Positions 15,000 to 22,433 of a stretch of DNA of 27,156 nucleotides are shown in pieces. The stretch comes from an uncultured Collinsella sp. (lineage in GTDB: Bacteria; Actinomycetota; Coriobacteriia; Coriobacteriales; Coriobacteriaceae). Position numbers and translations under genes: made by a program. Where the stretch lies: positions 1-27,156 of the forward strand of contig UQTU01000022.1 of the NCBI GenBank assembly GCA_900544135.1, in the 5' to 3' direction. The first letter of the stretch is position 1, and each line of letters opens with the position of its first letter. The notes under the pieces are model-generated. The model did not search any database. It worked only from the letters and a program-made list of their open reading frames with translations, and was not told where the DNA came from.

Positions 15000-17171
15000 C
15001 TAATTGTTGAGCATGCGGTCGAAGCTTCCCGAGTCGCCATCCCGATAGTCTGCGGTCATCAGAATCTCCTGCGGAATGCGTCCGCCCTCGCGCAGCACGT
15101 TGCGGAACTGCACGCGCGTGACCATGGGCAGATCTTTGATCGTCGCCGCCAGGTTCTGCGGTACACCCTGGTTGGCAGCCGCGGGCTCGCACTCACCGCC
15201 GGCCTTCACGCGGCGCTTGTGCTCGGCGAGCATGGCGCGATACATACCGGCATGCAGGCGAATCTCAACCACATTGGCGTTACGGGTCTGCTCGACAATG
15301 CGCGCACCCTCTCGGTCAATGTCGCCCACGTAGTAGACATAGTTAAAGCGATAGCCGATCTCGGCCAGATAATCATCCAGTGCGTGTGAAACGCTCGCCT
15401 TGCAGCCGCCGCCAAAGATCACGCCACCCACCTTGGTGCCAAAAAGCTTGGCGTGCTTGCGGCCGCGCAGGAGCTTGACGATCTCGTCATAGGTGTCCAG
15501 GTTCTCAACCATAATGAACGGCTTGTCGGCGCCCAGCGTAAAGAAGCCCGTAAAGTGCACAGGACGGTTGGGAGCAACCTTGATTGCCTGCATGCTGATG
15601 CCCTTTTCGGTCATACGCCGAATCAGGCGCTCGCCGTGTTTGCCGTCAAAGGCCTTCTCATCGTTAAAAATCTGGTAGGCGCGCTGGCGACGCGAAGCGA
15701 CCGGCGTGTCGGCGCCGCGATTCTGCTCTATCCAAGCCTGGATGATCGCAATCTCCTCGGCAATCTTGCGGTTGGACATCTCGTTGTGCTGAGTGCGCTG
15801 CGGAGCCTTATTGCCGTCCTTGCCCTCGACCTTAACGATTTGAGTCTGCTGCTCCTTAATCTTGGAGAGCGCCGTAGGCGTGGGAACGACCTTGAGCAGC
15901 TGCCTGCCCAGGACACGGGCCAGAGCAAACGCCGAAACCTCGCCATGAGCGGGCGGCTCAGGCTGCTGGGCGGCCGCATCGTTTGCAGTCGGTTTGGGCT
16001 GCGCCTGGGATTTGCGCTTGGAATCCGCCTGAGCTTTGCGCTCTTGCTTTGGCGCGGACGGACCCTTTTGCGAGCGCTCGGGCTTGTCCCCCTTCGCCGG
16101 CTGGCGCTTGGGCTGCTCCACCAGGGCCTCAGCCTTCGCATCCTTGCTTTGCATCGCTGCCTTCTCGGCCGCGGCCTCGGCATTTGAGCCACGACCGCCG
16201 CGGTGACGACGGCGGCGGGGCTTGCTTGAGGCGCTCTCCCCTGTCTGCTTATCAGCGGACTGTTGAGCTTTGACCTCGGTGCCAGCCGCAGACTGCGACT
16301 CGGAAGGTTGCTGCTCGCAAGTCACCGGCTCAACGGTTTTCTCAGTTTGTTCGGCCTTATCGGCCTGAGCGGTCGAAGCCGGCTCGCCCTTCTCCTGACG
16401 CTTTATGGGATACGCGCGCCCCGCAAAACCGCGGCCGGGACGACACGAACCCGAAACCCTCTTGGCAGACTCCTCAGCATCGCCTGCAACCTCGGAAGGC
16501 TCTTCAGCCTCATGCGCGACATCCTGCTGCACAGCCTTAAAGTGAGCACCGCGACGACGCTTGGGCTCTTGGGCCTCCACGGGCTTTTGCGACTCAGCGG
16601 CAACCTCGGTCACAACAGTCTCGGTATCGAGTTCATCCTTTTGAGCCACGGCACGACGGAAGCGCTCCTGCTGGGCACGGCGCTGAGCATCGCGCTTGCC
16701 GGCCCCACCAAAACCGCCGCGACCGGCCTTAGCCGTAAAGGCGCGAACGACGCTCTCATCGAGCAGCTCGTCGGTATCGATATGCTCGCGCGGGGCCGTT
16801 TCCACCGAAGCGGGCACCTCGACAACGTCCTCGACGGCCTCTTCGGCAACCTCGGCAAGCTGCTCCTGGGCATCACTTATCTCGGCATGAATGGTATAGA
16901 ACGCCGGACGTCCGTTAATGCCGCTGCCCTCGATCTTGGTAACGATTTTTGCCGCGATGAGTTCGTCGCGCATCGCCTTGGTGTCGCATTCCTTATCGAC
17001 GGAGCGGAAAATCTGTGCCAGCGCGCTCGACTTGATTTTAAGCGCCTTGCGGCAGAGCAGGTCGTAGGCAACCAGCTTGGCGCGCTCGGCAGAAAGCGAC
17101 GTCTGGCTGCTTAGACGCTCAGCCAGGGCATCGACATTATTTTGGTTATCGGAATATACCGTCTTGGCCAC
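15000..17171 (-). CDS. JetD-like (DUF2220/Toprim) protein with long disordered linker
   Basis: The start is placed at GTG 17171 (723 residues), since AAAGG lies 6 nt upstream; an ATG at 17195 has no ribosome site. Residues 1-100 form a compact helical, possibly winged-helix domain (ending GSGINGRPAFYTI). Residues about 105-420 are Ala/Glu/Gln/Lys-rich and probably disordered, with an Arg-rich patch RRRRHRGGRG. The C-terminal 300 residues resemble the C-terminal domain of JetD, the Toprim nuclease of Wadjet systems: YQIFNDEKAFDG, then Glu556 in MVENLDTY, a GGG turn, and Asp617/Asp619 in YYVGDIDREG. These match the Toprim Glu and Asp-x-Asp pattern. No JetA, JetB or JetC gene is in the window; neighbours are tRNA-Gln and cstA. 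A role in DNA binding or cleavage is inference, and primase- or topoisomerase-type Toprim proteins are alternatives. Confidence 0.65.
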   Translation of the reverse strand: MAKTVYSDNQNNVDALAERLSSQTSLSAERAKLVAYDLLCRKALKIKSSALAQIFRSVDKECDTKAMRDELIAAKIVTKIEGSGINGRPAFYTIHAEISDAQEQLAEVAEEAVEDVVEVPASVETAPREHIDTDELLDESVVRAFTAKAGRGGFGGAGKRDAQRRAQQERFRRAVAQKDELDTETVVTEVAAESQKPVEAQEPKRRRGAHFKAVQQDVAHEAEEPSEVAGDAEESAKRVSGSCRPGRGFAGRAYPIKRQEKGEPASTAQADKAEQTEKTVEPVTCEQQPSESQSAAGTEVKAQQSADKQTGESASSKPRRRRHRGGRGSNAEAAAEKAAMQSKDAKAEALVEQPKRQPAKGDKPERSQKGPSAPKQERKAQADSKRKSQAQPKPTANDAAAQQPEPPAHGEVSAFALARVLGRQLLKVVPTPTALSKIKEQQTQIVKVEGKDGNKAPQRTQHNEMSNRKIAEEIAIIQAWIEQNRGADTPVASRRQRAYQIFNDEKAFDGKHGERLIRRMTEKGISMQAIKVAPNRPVHFTGFFTLGADKPFIMVENLDTYDEIVKLLRGRKHAKLFGTKVGGVIFGGGCKASVSHALDDYLAEIGYRFNYVYYVGDIDREGARIVEQTRNANVVEIRLHAGMYRAMLAEHKRRVKAGGECEPAAANQGVPQNLAATIKDLPMVTRVQFRNVLREGGRIPQEILMTADYRDGDSGSFDRMLNN

Positions 17172-17185
17172 GGGGCCCCTTTCAT

Positions 17186-17214
17186 ATGTACACATATACG
17201 TCTATATGGTACAT
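17186..17214. promoter_or_regulatory. 29-bp palindrome over the 5' region of the JetD-like gene
   Basis: ATGTAC-A-CATATA (17186-17198) and TATATGGTACAT (17203-17214) are inverted around CGTC, with a single unpaired A. It begins 15 nt upstream of the proposed GTG start and just beyond its ribosome site. It could be a DNA operator or an mRNA hairpin limiting translation. Confidence 0.6.
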
Positions 17215-17274
17215 CGCGCGAGCCTATCCACGCAAAACATCTGCGAGGACGCCTTTGCATCACCCGTTCCCGCA

Positions 17275-17315
17275 AGAAAAAAGACCGAGCCCGCGTCGTT
17301 GCGGACCCGGTCTTT
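17275..17315 (-). terminator. Intrinsic terminator after cstA
   Basis: On the minus strand AAAGACCG (17308-17315 side) pairs with CGGTCTTT (17280-17287 side), with extra inner pairing around a short loop. A T-rich run at 17282-17275 follows. It lies 40 nt after the cstA stop. Confidence 0.9.
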
Positions 17316-17354
17316 CCGAGTCATATGGATGGAACGGTTAGCTCATCAAGTTGA

Positions 17355-19244
17355 CTAGGCCTTGGCAGCCTCGGCGTCGGCGGGAGCCTCGGCGGCAGCA
17401 GTGCGGCCATACTCGGCCTTGCCCATCTCGGACCACTCGGGCTCCTCGTCGGGCATGGAACCGGCCTCCTTGCCGAAGAACTCCTTGAGGCAGTTGACGG
17501 CAACGATGAGGCCCAGGACCATCAGCAGGACGGCGAAGACGAGCTGCAGACCCTTGGTGGCGGCGACGGAAACGGCAGCCGTGGTGGCGGTAGCCGGGAT
17601 GGTGCCGAAGAAGCCGTAGGCCTGGACGGCGGTCATGCAGCCCATGGCGCTCTGGACCAGCGAGGTGAAGGTGCAACAGAGCAGGAAGACAACGGGCACG
17701 TAGAGCATCCAACCCTTGCGGCCGGTGCACTTGCAGAACACGGCGAGGGTGATCATGGTCATACCGCCGAGCAGCTGGTTAGAAGCACCAAAGAGCGGCC
17801 AGATGTTGGCATAGCCGCCAAAGGCGAGGGCGAGGCCAGGAAGCAGGGTAACGACCGTGGCGAACCAGGGGTTACCGAGGACCTTCATGTAGCCGGCCTT
17901 GGACTCGATGGCCAGGGCGTCGTTGGTCTGGGCAAAGAACTCGGAGAACGAGGTGCGAGCGATGCGGGCGACGGCATCGAGCGAGGTCAGGGCCAGAGCG
18001 GAAACGTTCATGGTCATGAAGACGGTTGCGAGCGTGCCGTCAACGCCGAAGGCCTGCATACCGCGGGAGATGCCAGCTGCGAAGATCTGGAACGGGGTGG
18101 AAGCGACGCCGGCGTTAAGGGCGCCGGTACCGGCGGTGTTCATGTCGGAGAACATGATGCCGGCGACGATGATGGCAAGGATGCCGACGAAGGACTCGAC
18201 GATCATGGCGCCGTAACCGACCTTGACGGCGTCCTGCTCCTTCTCGACCTGCTTAGAAGAGGTGCCGGAAGAAACGAGGCTGTGGAAACCGGAGAGAGCA
18301 CCGCAGGCAACGGAGACAAACAGGACCGGGAACATCATGCCCGAGGCATTGCTAAAGCCGGTGAAGACCGGAGCGGTGATGGTGGCCTGGCCGTTAGCGC
18401 CCAGGACGACGATACCGAGGACAGCGCAGACGATCATGACGATCATCATGATGGAAGTGAGGTAGTCGCGAGGGGTCTTGAGCATCTGGATGGGCATGGC
18501 ACCGGCAAAGACCAGGTAGACCATGACGACGGCGAACCACTGGAACTTGTCCAGGTAGACCGGGAACTGCATGCCGACGGCGAACATGAGGACCATGAGT
18601 ACCACGCCGGTGACGAACTCGGCAGCGCCGGTGAGGTTGAACTTCTTCTGGGCCCAACCAAAGGCCATGGCGACGAAGGTGAACAGGATGGAGATGGTGC
18701 CAGCGCAGCCAGCGGCATAGGACTTGGTGAAGTCGATGGCACCGGTAGCAGCACCAGAAGCGTCAACGGCCGGGGTGAACATGAACGTCTTGCAGACCAT
18801 GTCGGTGAAAGCGGCGATGACGATGATGCAGAACAGCCAGCAGAACAGCAGGAACAGGCGACGGCCGGTCTTGCCGATGTACTTCTCGATGAGCTGGGCC
18901 AGGGACTTGCCGTTGTTCTTCATCGAGGCGTACAGGGCGCCAAAGTCGTGGACGGCGCCAAAGAAGATGCCGCCGACGAGGACCCAGAGCACGACGGGAA
19001 GCCAGCCGAAGGCCATAGCGACGATCGTACCCGTAACAGGGCCGGCACCGCAGATCGAGCTGAACTGGTGCGAGAACGCGGTGAAGGCGGAGACGGGCGA
19101 GAAGCTGTTGCCGTCTTTCATGCGCTTGGCCGGCGTGAGGGCCTCTTTGTCAACGCCCCACTTGTTGGCCAGCCATCGGCCATAGCCCAGATAGCCGCAG
19201 GCGAGCACCGCCGCGGCCACAACCATGAGCAAAACTCCGTTCAT
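17355..19244 (-). CDS. cstA: CstA-family transporter (carbon starvation protein)
   Basis: Polytopic membrane protein of 629 residues with about 16 hydrophobic segments. It carries the family signature FSSICGAGPVTGTIVA near residues 60-75 and GGIFFGAVHDFGALYAS near 90-106, and ends in an acidic, Ala-rich cytoplasmic tail. It is shorter than E. coli CstA (about 700). Family members have been linked to peptide uptake and to pyruvate transport, and the substrate cannot be read from sequence. GAGGAGG sits about 7 nt before the ATG. A roughly 235-nt leader with a candidate leader peptide, alternative hairpins and a terminator precedes the gene, pointing to control by attenuation. It stands alone, with its own promoter and terminator. 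Confidence 0.93.
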   Translation of the reverse strand: MNGVLLMVVAAAVLACGYLGYGRWLANKWGVDKEALTPAKRMKDGNSFSPVSAFTAFSHQFSSICGAGPVTGTIVAMAFGWLPVVLWVLVGGIFFGAVHDFGALYASMKNNGKSLAQLIEKYIGKTGRRLFLLFCWLFCIIVIAAFTDMVCKTFMFTPAVDASGAATGAIDFTKSYAAGCAGTISILFTFVAMAFGWAQKKFNLTGAAEFVTGVVLMVLMFAVGMQFPVYLDKFQWFAVVMVYLVFAGAMPIQMLKTPRDYLTSIMMIVMIVCAVLGIVVLGANGQATITAPVFTGFSNASGMMFPVLFVSVACGALSGFHSLVSSGTSSKQVEKEQDAVKVGYGAMIVESFVGILAIIVAGIMFSDMNTAGTGALNAGVASTPFQIFAAGISRGMQAFGVDGTLATVFMTMNVSALALTSLDAVARIARTSFSEFFAQTNDALAIESKAGYMKVLGNPWFATVVTLLPGLALAFGGYANIWPLFGASNQLLGGMTMITLAVFCKCTGRKGWMLYVPVVFLLCCTFTSLVQSAMGCMTAVQAYGFFGTIPATATTAAVSVAATKGLQLVFAVLLMVLGLIVAVNCLKEFFGKEAGSMPDEEPEWSEMGKAEYGRTAAAEAPADAEAAKA

Positions 19245-19279
19245 TACATTTCCTCCTCTAAAAAGAACTTCCCAGACAT

Positions 19280-19318
19280 AAAAAATGAGGGCCGTCGGTT
19301 GCGCTCGACGGCCCTCAT
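19280..19318 (-). terminator. Leader terminator (attenuator) upstream of cstA
   Basis: A perfect 13-bp stem pairs 19306-19318 with 19285-19297 around an 8-nt loop. Six T follow directly on the minus strand (19285-19280). It ends 35 nt before the cstA start codon and after the proposed cstA promoter, so it would stop cstA transcripts early unless disrupted. Confidence 0.88.
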
Positions 19319-19321
19319 CTT

Positions 19322-19407
19322 CATCAGCCGCCCGTTATCGTACGGGCTAGCTGTATGTGCTAACCCGCATCAGATAATTACTACGCTGATAATGTTTAGC
19401 TGATGCG
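19322..19407 (-). promoter_or_regulatory. Mutually exclusive leader hairpins before the cstA attenuator
   Basis: Segment 1 CGCATCAG (19407-19400) pairs with segment 2 CTGATGCG (19373-19366). The next segment GGGTTAGC (19366-19359) pairs with segment 3 GCTAGCCC (19351-19344). Part of segment 3, GCCCGT (19347-19342), can instead pair with ACGGGC (19335-19330). GGCGGC (19332-19327) can pair with GCCGTC in the terminator's 5' arm (19312-19307). Segment 1 can also pair with GCTGATG at 19328-19322. These overlaps allow an antiterminator/terminator choice. Confidence 0.55.
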
Positions 19408-19414
19408 TGAACAT
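19370..19414 (-). CDS. Candidate 14-residue leader peptide of cstA, rich in Ile/Val/Leu
   Basis: The frame MFTHQLNIISVVII opens at the ATG at 19414, with GAAGAGGA 10 nt upstream, and stops at TGA 19372-19370. Seven of the last nine residues are Leu, Ile or Val, the pattern seen in attenuation leader peptides of branched-chain amino-acid operons. An in-frame ATG at 19438 would give 22 residues but lacks a ribosome site. The first codons carry hairpin segment 1, and the stop codon lies inside segment 2. Translation itself is not shown. Confidence 0.5.
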   Translation of the reverse strand: MFTHQLNIISVVII

Positions 19415-19438
19415 GTCTAAGAAATCCTCTTCAATCAT

Positions 19439-19467
19439 GATGTGAACGATCCGTGCGTGTTCACATC
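19439..19467. promoter_or_regulatory. Inverted repeat near the cstA transcription start
   Basis: GATGTGAAC (19439-19447) and GTTCACATC (19459-19467) are perfect 9-bp inverted arms around 11 nt. A third half-site GTGAACATG lies at 19407-19415. It could be a regulator site just downstream of the promoter or the first hairpin of the leader. Confidence 0.5.
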
Positions 19468-19485
19468 CCCCAGTGGTTGAAAAGG

Positions 19486-19514
19486 AGTATGAAACTTTAG
19501 TTACCTAAAGTCAA
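19486..19514 (-). promoter_or_regulatory. cstA promoter with operator-like palindrome in its spacer
   Basis: On the minus strand, TTGACT (19514-19509) and CATACT (19491-19486) are separated by 17 bp. The spacer carries ACTTTAG-TTAC-CTAAAGT (19494-19511), perfect 7-bp arms partly over the -35, as expected for a repressor site. Transcription would start near 19479. Confidence 0.65.
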
Positions 19515-19612
19515 CGCAAATATGTAATGAATTTTCCACTTTTTTGAATTTCTCGGTATAAAACGCCACTGACCTCGGACTTTACCCCACGACAGTTTTT
19601 GCATGAGAGATG

Positions 19613-19763
19613 CTCCTCGGGGGCGGGGCGGGCGCCTGCCGCCATATATGAACTTTCCTGCTCGGACAGTCCTGCTCACGACGGAGGCCACATTAAGTGG
19701 CCTCCTGTTCGTGCGGAACTCGCGATAAACCTTGTATACGCCCGCCCACTCCCGAGGGGCTCC
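19613..19763. repeat. Long hairpin repeat, copy 3 (diverged, opposite orientation)
   Basis: The core at about 19657-19725 is the reverse complement of the copy 1 and 2 cores with scattered changes. Core hairpin bases co-vary: the GAAGG/CCTTC pair of copies 1 and 2 becomes GGAGG/CCTCC. The GCAA/TTGC helix is replaced by CACGA/TCGTG. The outer arms (CCTCGGG...GGGCGGGCG against CGCCCGCCC...CCCGAGG) still pair, but imperfectly and with an about 10-nt insertion. Confidence 0.7.
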
Positions 19764-19901
19764 CATCCCAAATGCGGAGCAAAGCTCCGCACACCAACTT
19801 TTTCTTTCAGCTAAAGAACGCTGGAAATTCGACGCTGGCTTGTTAACCTTGCTGGACGTTGTCGACGCCAAACCAGCTCAGAAGCTATATCGATACAGAA
19901 A
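19764..19901. other. Gene-free spacer between hairpin copies 3 and 2
   Basis: The only clear structure is an 8-bp hairpin TGCGGAGC-AAA-GCTCCGCA at 19773-19791. A T-rich stretch follows it on the plus strand (19798-19808), giving a weak terminator look without a plus-strand gene to serve. The open frames crossing this stretch run through the repeats and are not credible genes. Confidence 0.5.
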
Positions 19902-20036
19902 GGTCCCCGGACGGAGGGGCCGGATATAAGGTTTATCGCGAGTTCCGCACGCAAAGAAGGCCACTTAATGTGGCCTTCGTCTTGCGCAGGACTGTAGAGC
20001 AGGAAACCTTATATCCGGCCCCTCCGTCCGGGGACC
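19902..20036. repeat. Long hairpin repeat, copy 2
   Basis: Arms 19902-19934 and 20004-20036 are perfectly complementary over 33 bp. The 67-nt core at 19936-20002 is identical to copy 1. The element starts 12 nt past the stop of the tsaB-rimI-tsaD gene. On the minus strand TTTCTG follows the stem, so it may also end that operon's transcript. Confidence 0.88.
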
Positions 20037-20048
20037 GCGCCGTACCAG

Positions 20049-22433
20049 CTACAGCGTCATGTTCGGATCGGCGTCGACGTCGAACGGCGAGATTTCACCT
20101 CGGTCGAATTTACGGCGAGCGACCTCCGCGATCATGGCGGCGTTATCGGTGCAGGCAGACAAGGGCGGCACCGTTACGCGGATTCCCTGACGCCCGAGTT
20201 TCTTGATCATCATCTCGCGCAGATGCGGGTTGGCCGAGACGCCGCCGCCGATGCAATACTCCTTGCACCCGGTAGCATGCAGGGCGTTTTTGGCCTTCTT
20301 GTACTGCACGTCAAAGACCGCCGCCTCAAACGAAGCCGCCAAATCGGGCAGATGAATCGTGCGCCCGGCCTTGGTCTCCTGCTCGATGTAGAGCGTCACC
20401 GCCGTCTTGAGGCCCGAAAGCGAGAAGCGGTAGTCGCCCCTGCTGTTCAGCGCGCGGGGGAAATCAATCGCCTTAGGGTTGCCCGTCTCGGCAAGCTTGG
20501 AGATGATGGGGCCTCCGGGATAGCCAAGGCCCAGTGCCTTTGCCACCTTGTCGAAGGCTTCGCCCACGGCGTCGTCAAGCGTCTCGCCAAGCACCTCGTA
20601 GTCGCCCCATGCCCTTACGTGCACGAGCATGGTGTGCCCGCCCGAAACAAGCGTAAAGATAAACGGCGGCTTGAGGTCGGGCTGCGCCAACAGGTTGGCA
20701 AACAGGTGACCCTCCAGATGATTGACGCACACCAGCGGTTTGCCGGCAGCATACGCAAAGCCCTTGGCAAAGGCGACACCCACCACCAAGGCACCCACCA
20801 GACCCGGACCTTGCGTCACGCCCACGGCGGCAAGCTCACTTGGTGCAATGGCTCCGCCCGTAAGGCCCAGCGACGCTGCGGCGTCCTCGAGTGCCGCGTC
20901 CACGACGCTCACGATGACCTCAACGTGCTTGCGCGAGGCGATCTCGGGCACCACGCCGCCAAAGCGAGCATGAAAATCAATCTGTGTCGACACCTGGTTG
21001 GCCAGTATATTGCCATCCGCATCGATAATTGCCACGGCTGTCTCGTCGCAGGAGCTCTCGATGGCAAGCACCAGGCGGCGGCGCTCGATTTCGGCACGCT
21101 CCTCAGCGGTGCGTTCGGGCGCGGGCAGCGGCCATACACGCTGTTCGGCAGCCGTCGGCTCGGGCGAGGCATTGTCGAGAGGAAGCACCAGGGGCAGCGG
21201 CGCCGTCATGACGATGGCATCCTTGCCGGCACCGTAATAGCCACGGCGACGACCCGCCTCGGTAAAGCCCAGAGCGGCATAGAGCGCAATTGCGGCCTCG
21301 TTGCCGTCCTCAACCTCAAGCGAAGCCGTGGTGCAGCCGAGCATCTGCGCGTCATAGCTCACGTGCGACAGAAGCTTGCGGGCGATGCCCTCGCGGCGAT
21401 GCGCCGGATCGACGGCAACGTCCATAATCTGCACGTCCCCGTCGACGACCATACCGCCGGCAAGACCCAGCAGACGGCCGTCGTCGTGCGCCACCCACCA
21501 GCTACGTGGCGCGGCAACGTCCTCGCCCAGCTCGGACAGGAACATGCCCGGCGTCCACGCCTCGTGTCCGGCGCCTTCAAAGCAGGCGGTCTCCAGTGCG
21601 CTCGCGCCCTCGGCATCCGCCGCGCCCATGGGGCGGAATTGCAGATGACGTCCGGCAAGCTCGTCGGCAACACCTGTCACCTCACTCTGCGCGCTCTCGG
21701 CAAGGCCCAGACGCTTGCGCTCGTTTTCCTCGGCGTCCGAAAGGCGCGTATAGATCGGCAAGACGCGAGCCGGATCGCCATCGCCTGCGGCGTGCGCCAT
21801 CAGCAGGCCCTCGCCCGAGGGCCACCACAGGTCTCGCTCCACGCAGCGCGCCGTCTCATCCTCGCCCAGCAGTTTGCCATAACGCACGAGACCGTCACCA
21901 GTCAGCTGAACCTGATCCCAGTCCGCGGTCTGGCGCCACTCATCAAGCGCCACGGCGGCCTTGACCACGCGCTCGCGCTCAAACAGACGCTCGGGGCCCT
22001 CATCCCCCAGCACATAGAGCGCCGGGTACACCTCGCCGCGCATGGCATCGGCAAGAACACCAAGCTTGCCGCGCACGCCGGCCTTCCATGCCGTCCAGGC
22101 GCAAGCATCGAGCGTCGACACGCCCAGCAACGGCACATTGGCACCGTGCGCCAGACCCTTTGCGGTGGAGATGCCGATACGCACGCCCGTAAACGAGCCG
22201 GGACCGCGACCGACCACATAACAGCCGACATCGCTGCGATCCAGGCCGGCCTGCTTCAGTAGGTCATCAACAGTATTCACGAGCTCCACGTTGGCATGGC
22301 GGCGACACAGATGGTCCCCACTTACCAGCTTTGCCTCGCCTGTCTGCACGTCAATCCAGCTTGCCGCGCAGGCAAGCATGTCGGTCGATGTGTCGAGCGC
22401 CACCACCAGCGCGTTGTCGTTATGCAAGCTCAT
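20049..22433 (-). CDS. tsaD: TsaB-RimI-TsaD three-domain fusion
   Basis: 794 residues in three parts. TsaB-like (about 1-240): LDTSTDMLAC, then GRGPGSFTGVRIG at 75-87. RimI-like GNAT acetyltransferase (about 265-412): acetyl-CoA loop RREGIA near 347-352 and NEAAIALYAALGF at 378-390. TsaD (about 450-794): ESSCDET at 459-465, metal-binding His572-x3-His576 in NHLEGH, and TDNAAMIA near 762-769. TsaD with TsaB and TsaE transfers threonylcarbamoyl to A37 of ANN-reading tRNAs; RimI acetylates the N-terminus of ribosomal protein bS18. All key residues are present. The ATG overlaps the tsaE stop by 14 nt, with AAGG 9 nt upstream. TsaB/RimI fusions are known; having all three in one chain is less usual. 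TsaC, which makes the threonylcarbamoyl-AMP substrate, is not in the window. Confidence 0.95.
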   Translation of the reverse strand: MSLHNDNALVVALDTSTDMLACAASWIDVQTGEAKLVSGDHLCRRHANVELVNTVDDLLKQAGLDRSDVGCYVVGRGPGSFTGVRIGISTAKGLAHGANVPLLGVSTLDACAWTAWKAGVRGKLGVLADAMRGEVYPALYVLGDEGPERLFERERVVKAAVALDEWRQTADWDQVQLTGDGLVRYGKLLGEDETARCVERDLWWPSGEGLLMAHAAGDGDPARVLPIYTRLSDAEENERKRLGLAESAQSEVTGVADELAGRHLQFRPMGAADAEGASALETACFEGAGHEAWTPGMFLSELGEDVAAPRSWWVAHDDGRLLGLAGGMVVDGDVQIMDVAVDPAHRREGIARKLLSHVSYDAQMLGCTTASLEVEDGNEAAIALYAALGFTEAGRRRGYYGAGKDAIVMTAPLPLVLPLDNASPEPTAAEQRVWPLPAPERTAEERAEIERRRLVLAIESSCDETAVAIIDADGNILANQVSTQIDFHARFGGVVPEIASRKHVEVIVSVVDAALEDAAASLGLTGGAIAPSELAAVGVTQGPGLVGALVVGVAFAKGFAYAAGKPLVCVNHLEGHLFANLLAQPDLKPPFIFTLVSGGHTMLVHVRAWGDYEVLGETLDDAVGEAFDKVAKALGLGYPGGPIISKLAETGNPKAIDFPRALNSRGDYRFSLSGLKTAVTLYIEQETKAGRTIHLPDLAASFEAAVFDVQYKKAKNALHATGCKEYCIGGGVSANPHLREMMIKKLGRQGIRVTVPPLSACTDNAAMIAEVARRKFDRGEISPFDVDADPNMTL

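Noticed and set aside
19285..19318. Terminator of the tsaD operon
   Set aside because: It lies over 700 nt from the tsaD stop and downstream of a separate promoter on the same strand, so an attenuator of cstA is the better reading.
18282..19403. Long plus-strand open frame antisense to cstA
   Set aside because: The composition is Asp/Gly/His/Glu-rich and repetitive, a shadow of the hydrophobic cstA codons; no ribosome site or domain.
19441..19465. CRP-type site before cstA (TGTGA and TCACA halves)
   Set aside because: The halves are 15 bp apart, whereas CRP needs 6, so a standard CRP site is not supported; kept only as an unassigned inverted repeat.
19497..19871. Minus-strand 124-codon frame crossing hairpin copy 3
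   Set aside because: It spans the repeat, spacer and the cstA promoter itself, and has no ribosome site or family resemblance.
20223..22262. Long plus-strand open frame antisense to the TsaB-RimI-TsaD gene
   Set aside because: It is His/Arg-rich with no recognisable motif, and the opposite strand holds every conserved motif of three families.
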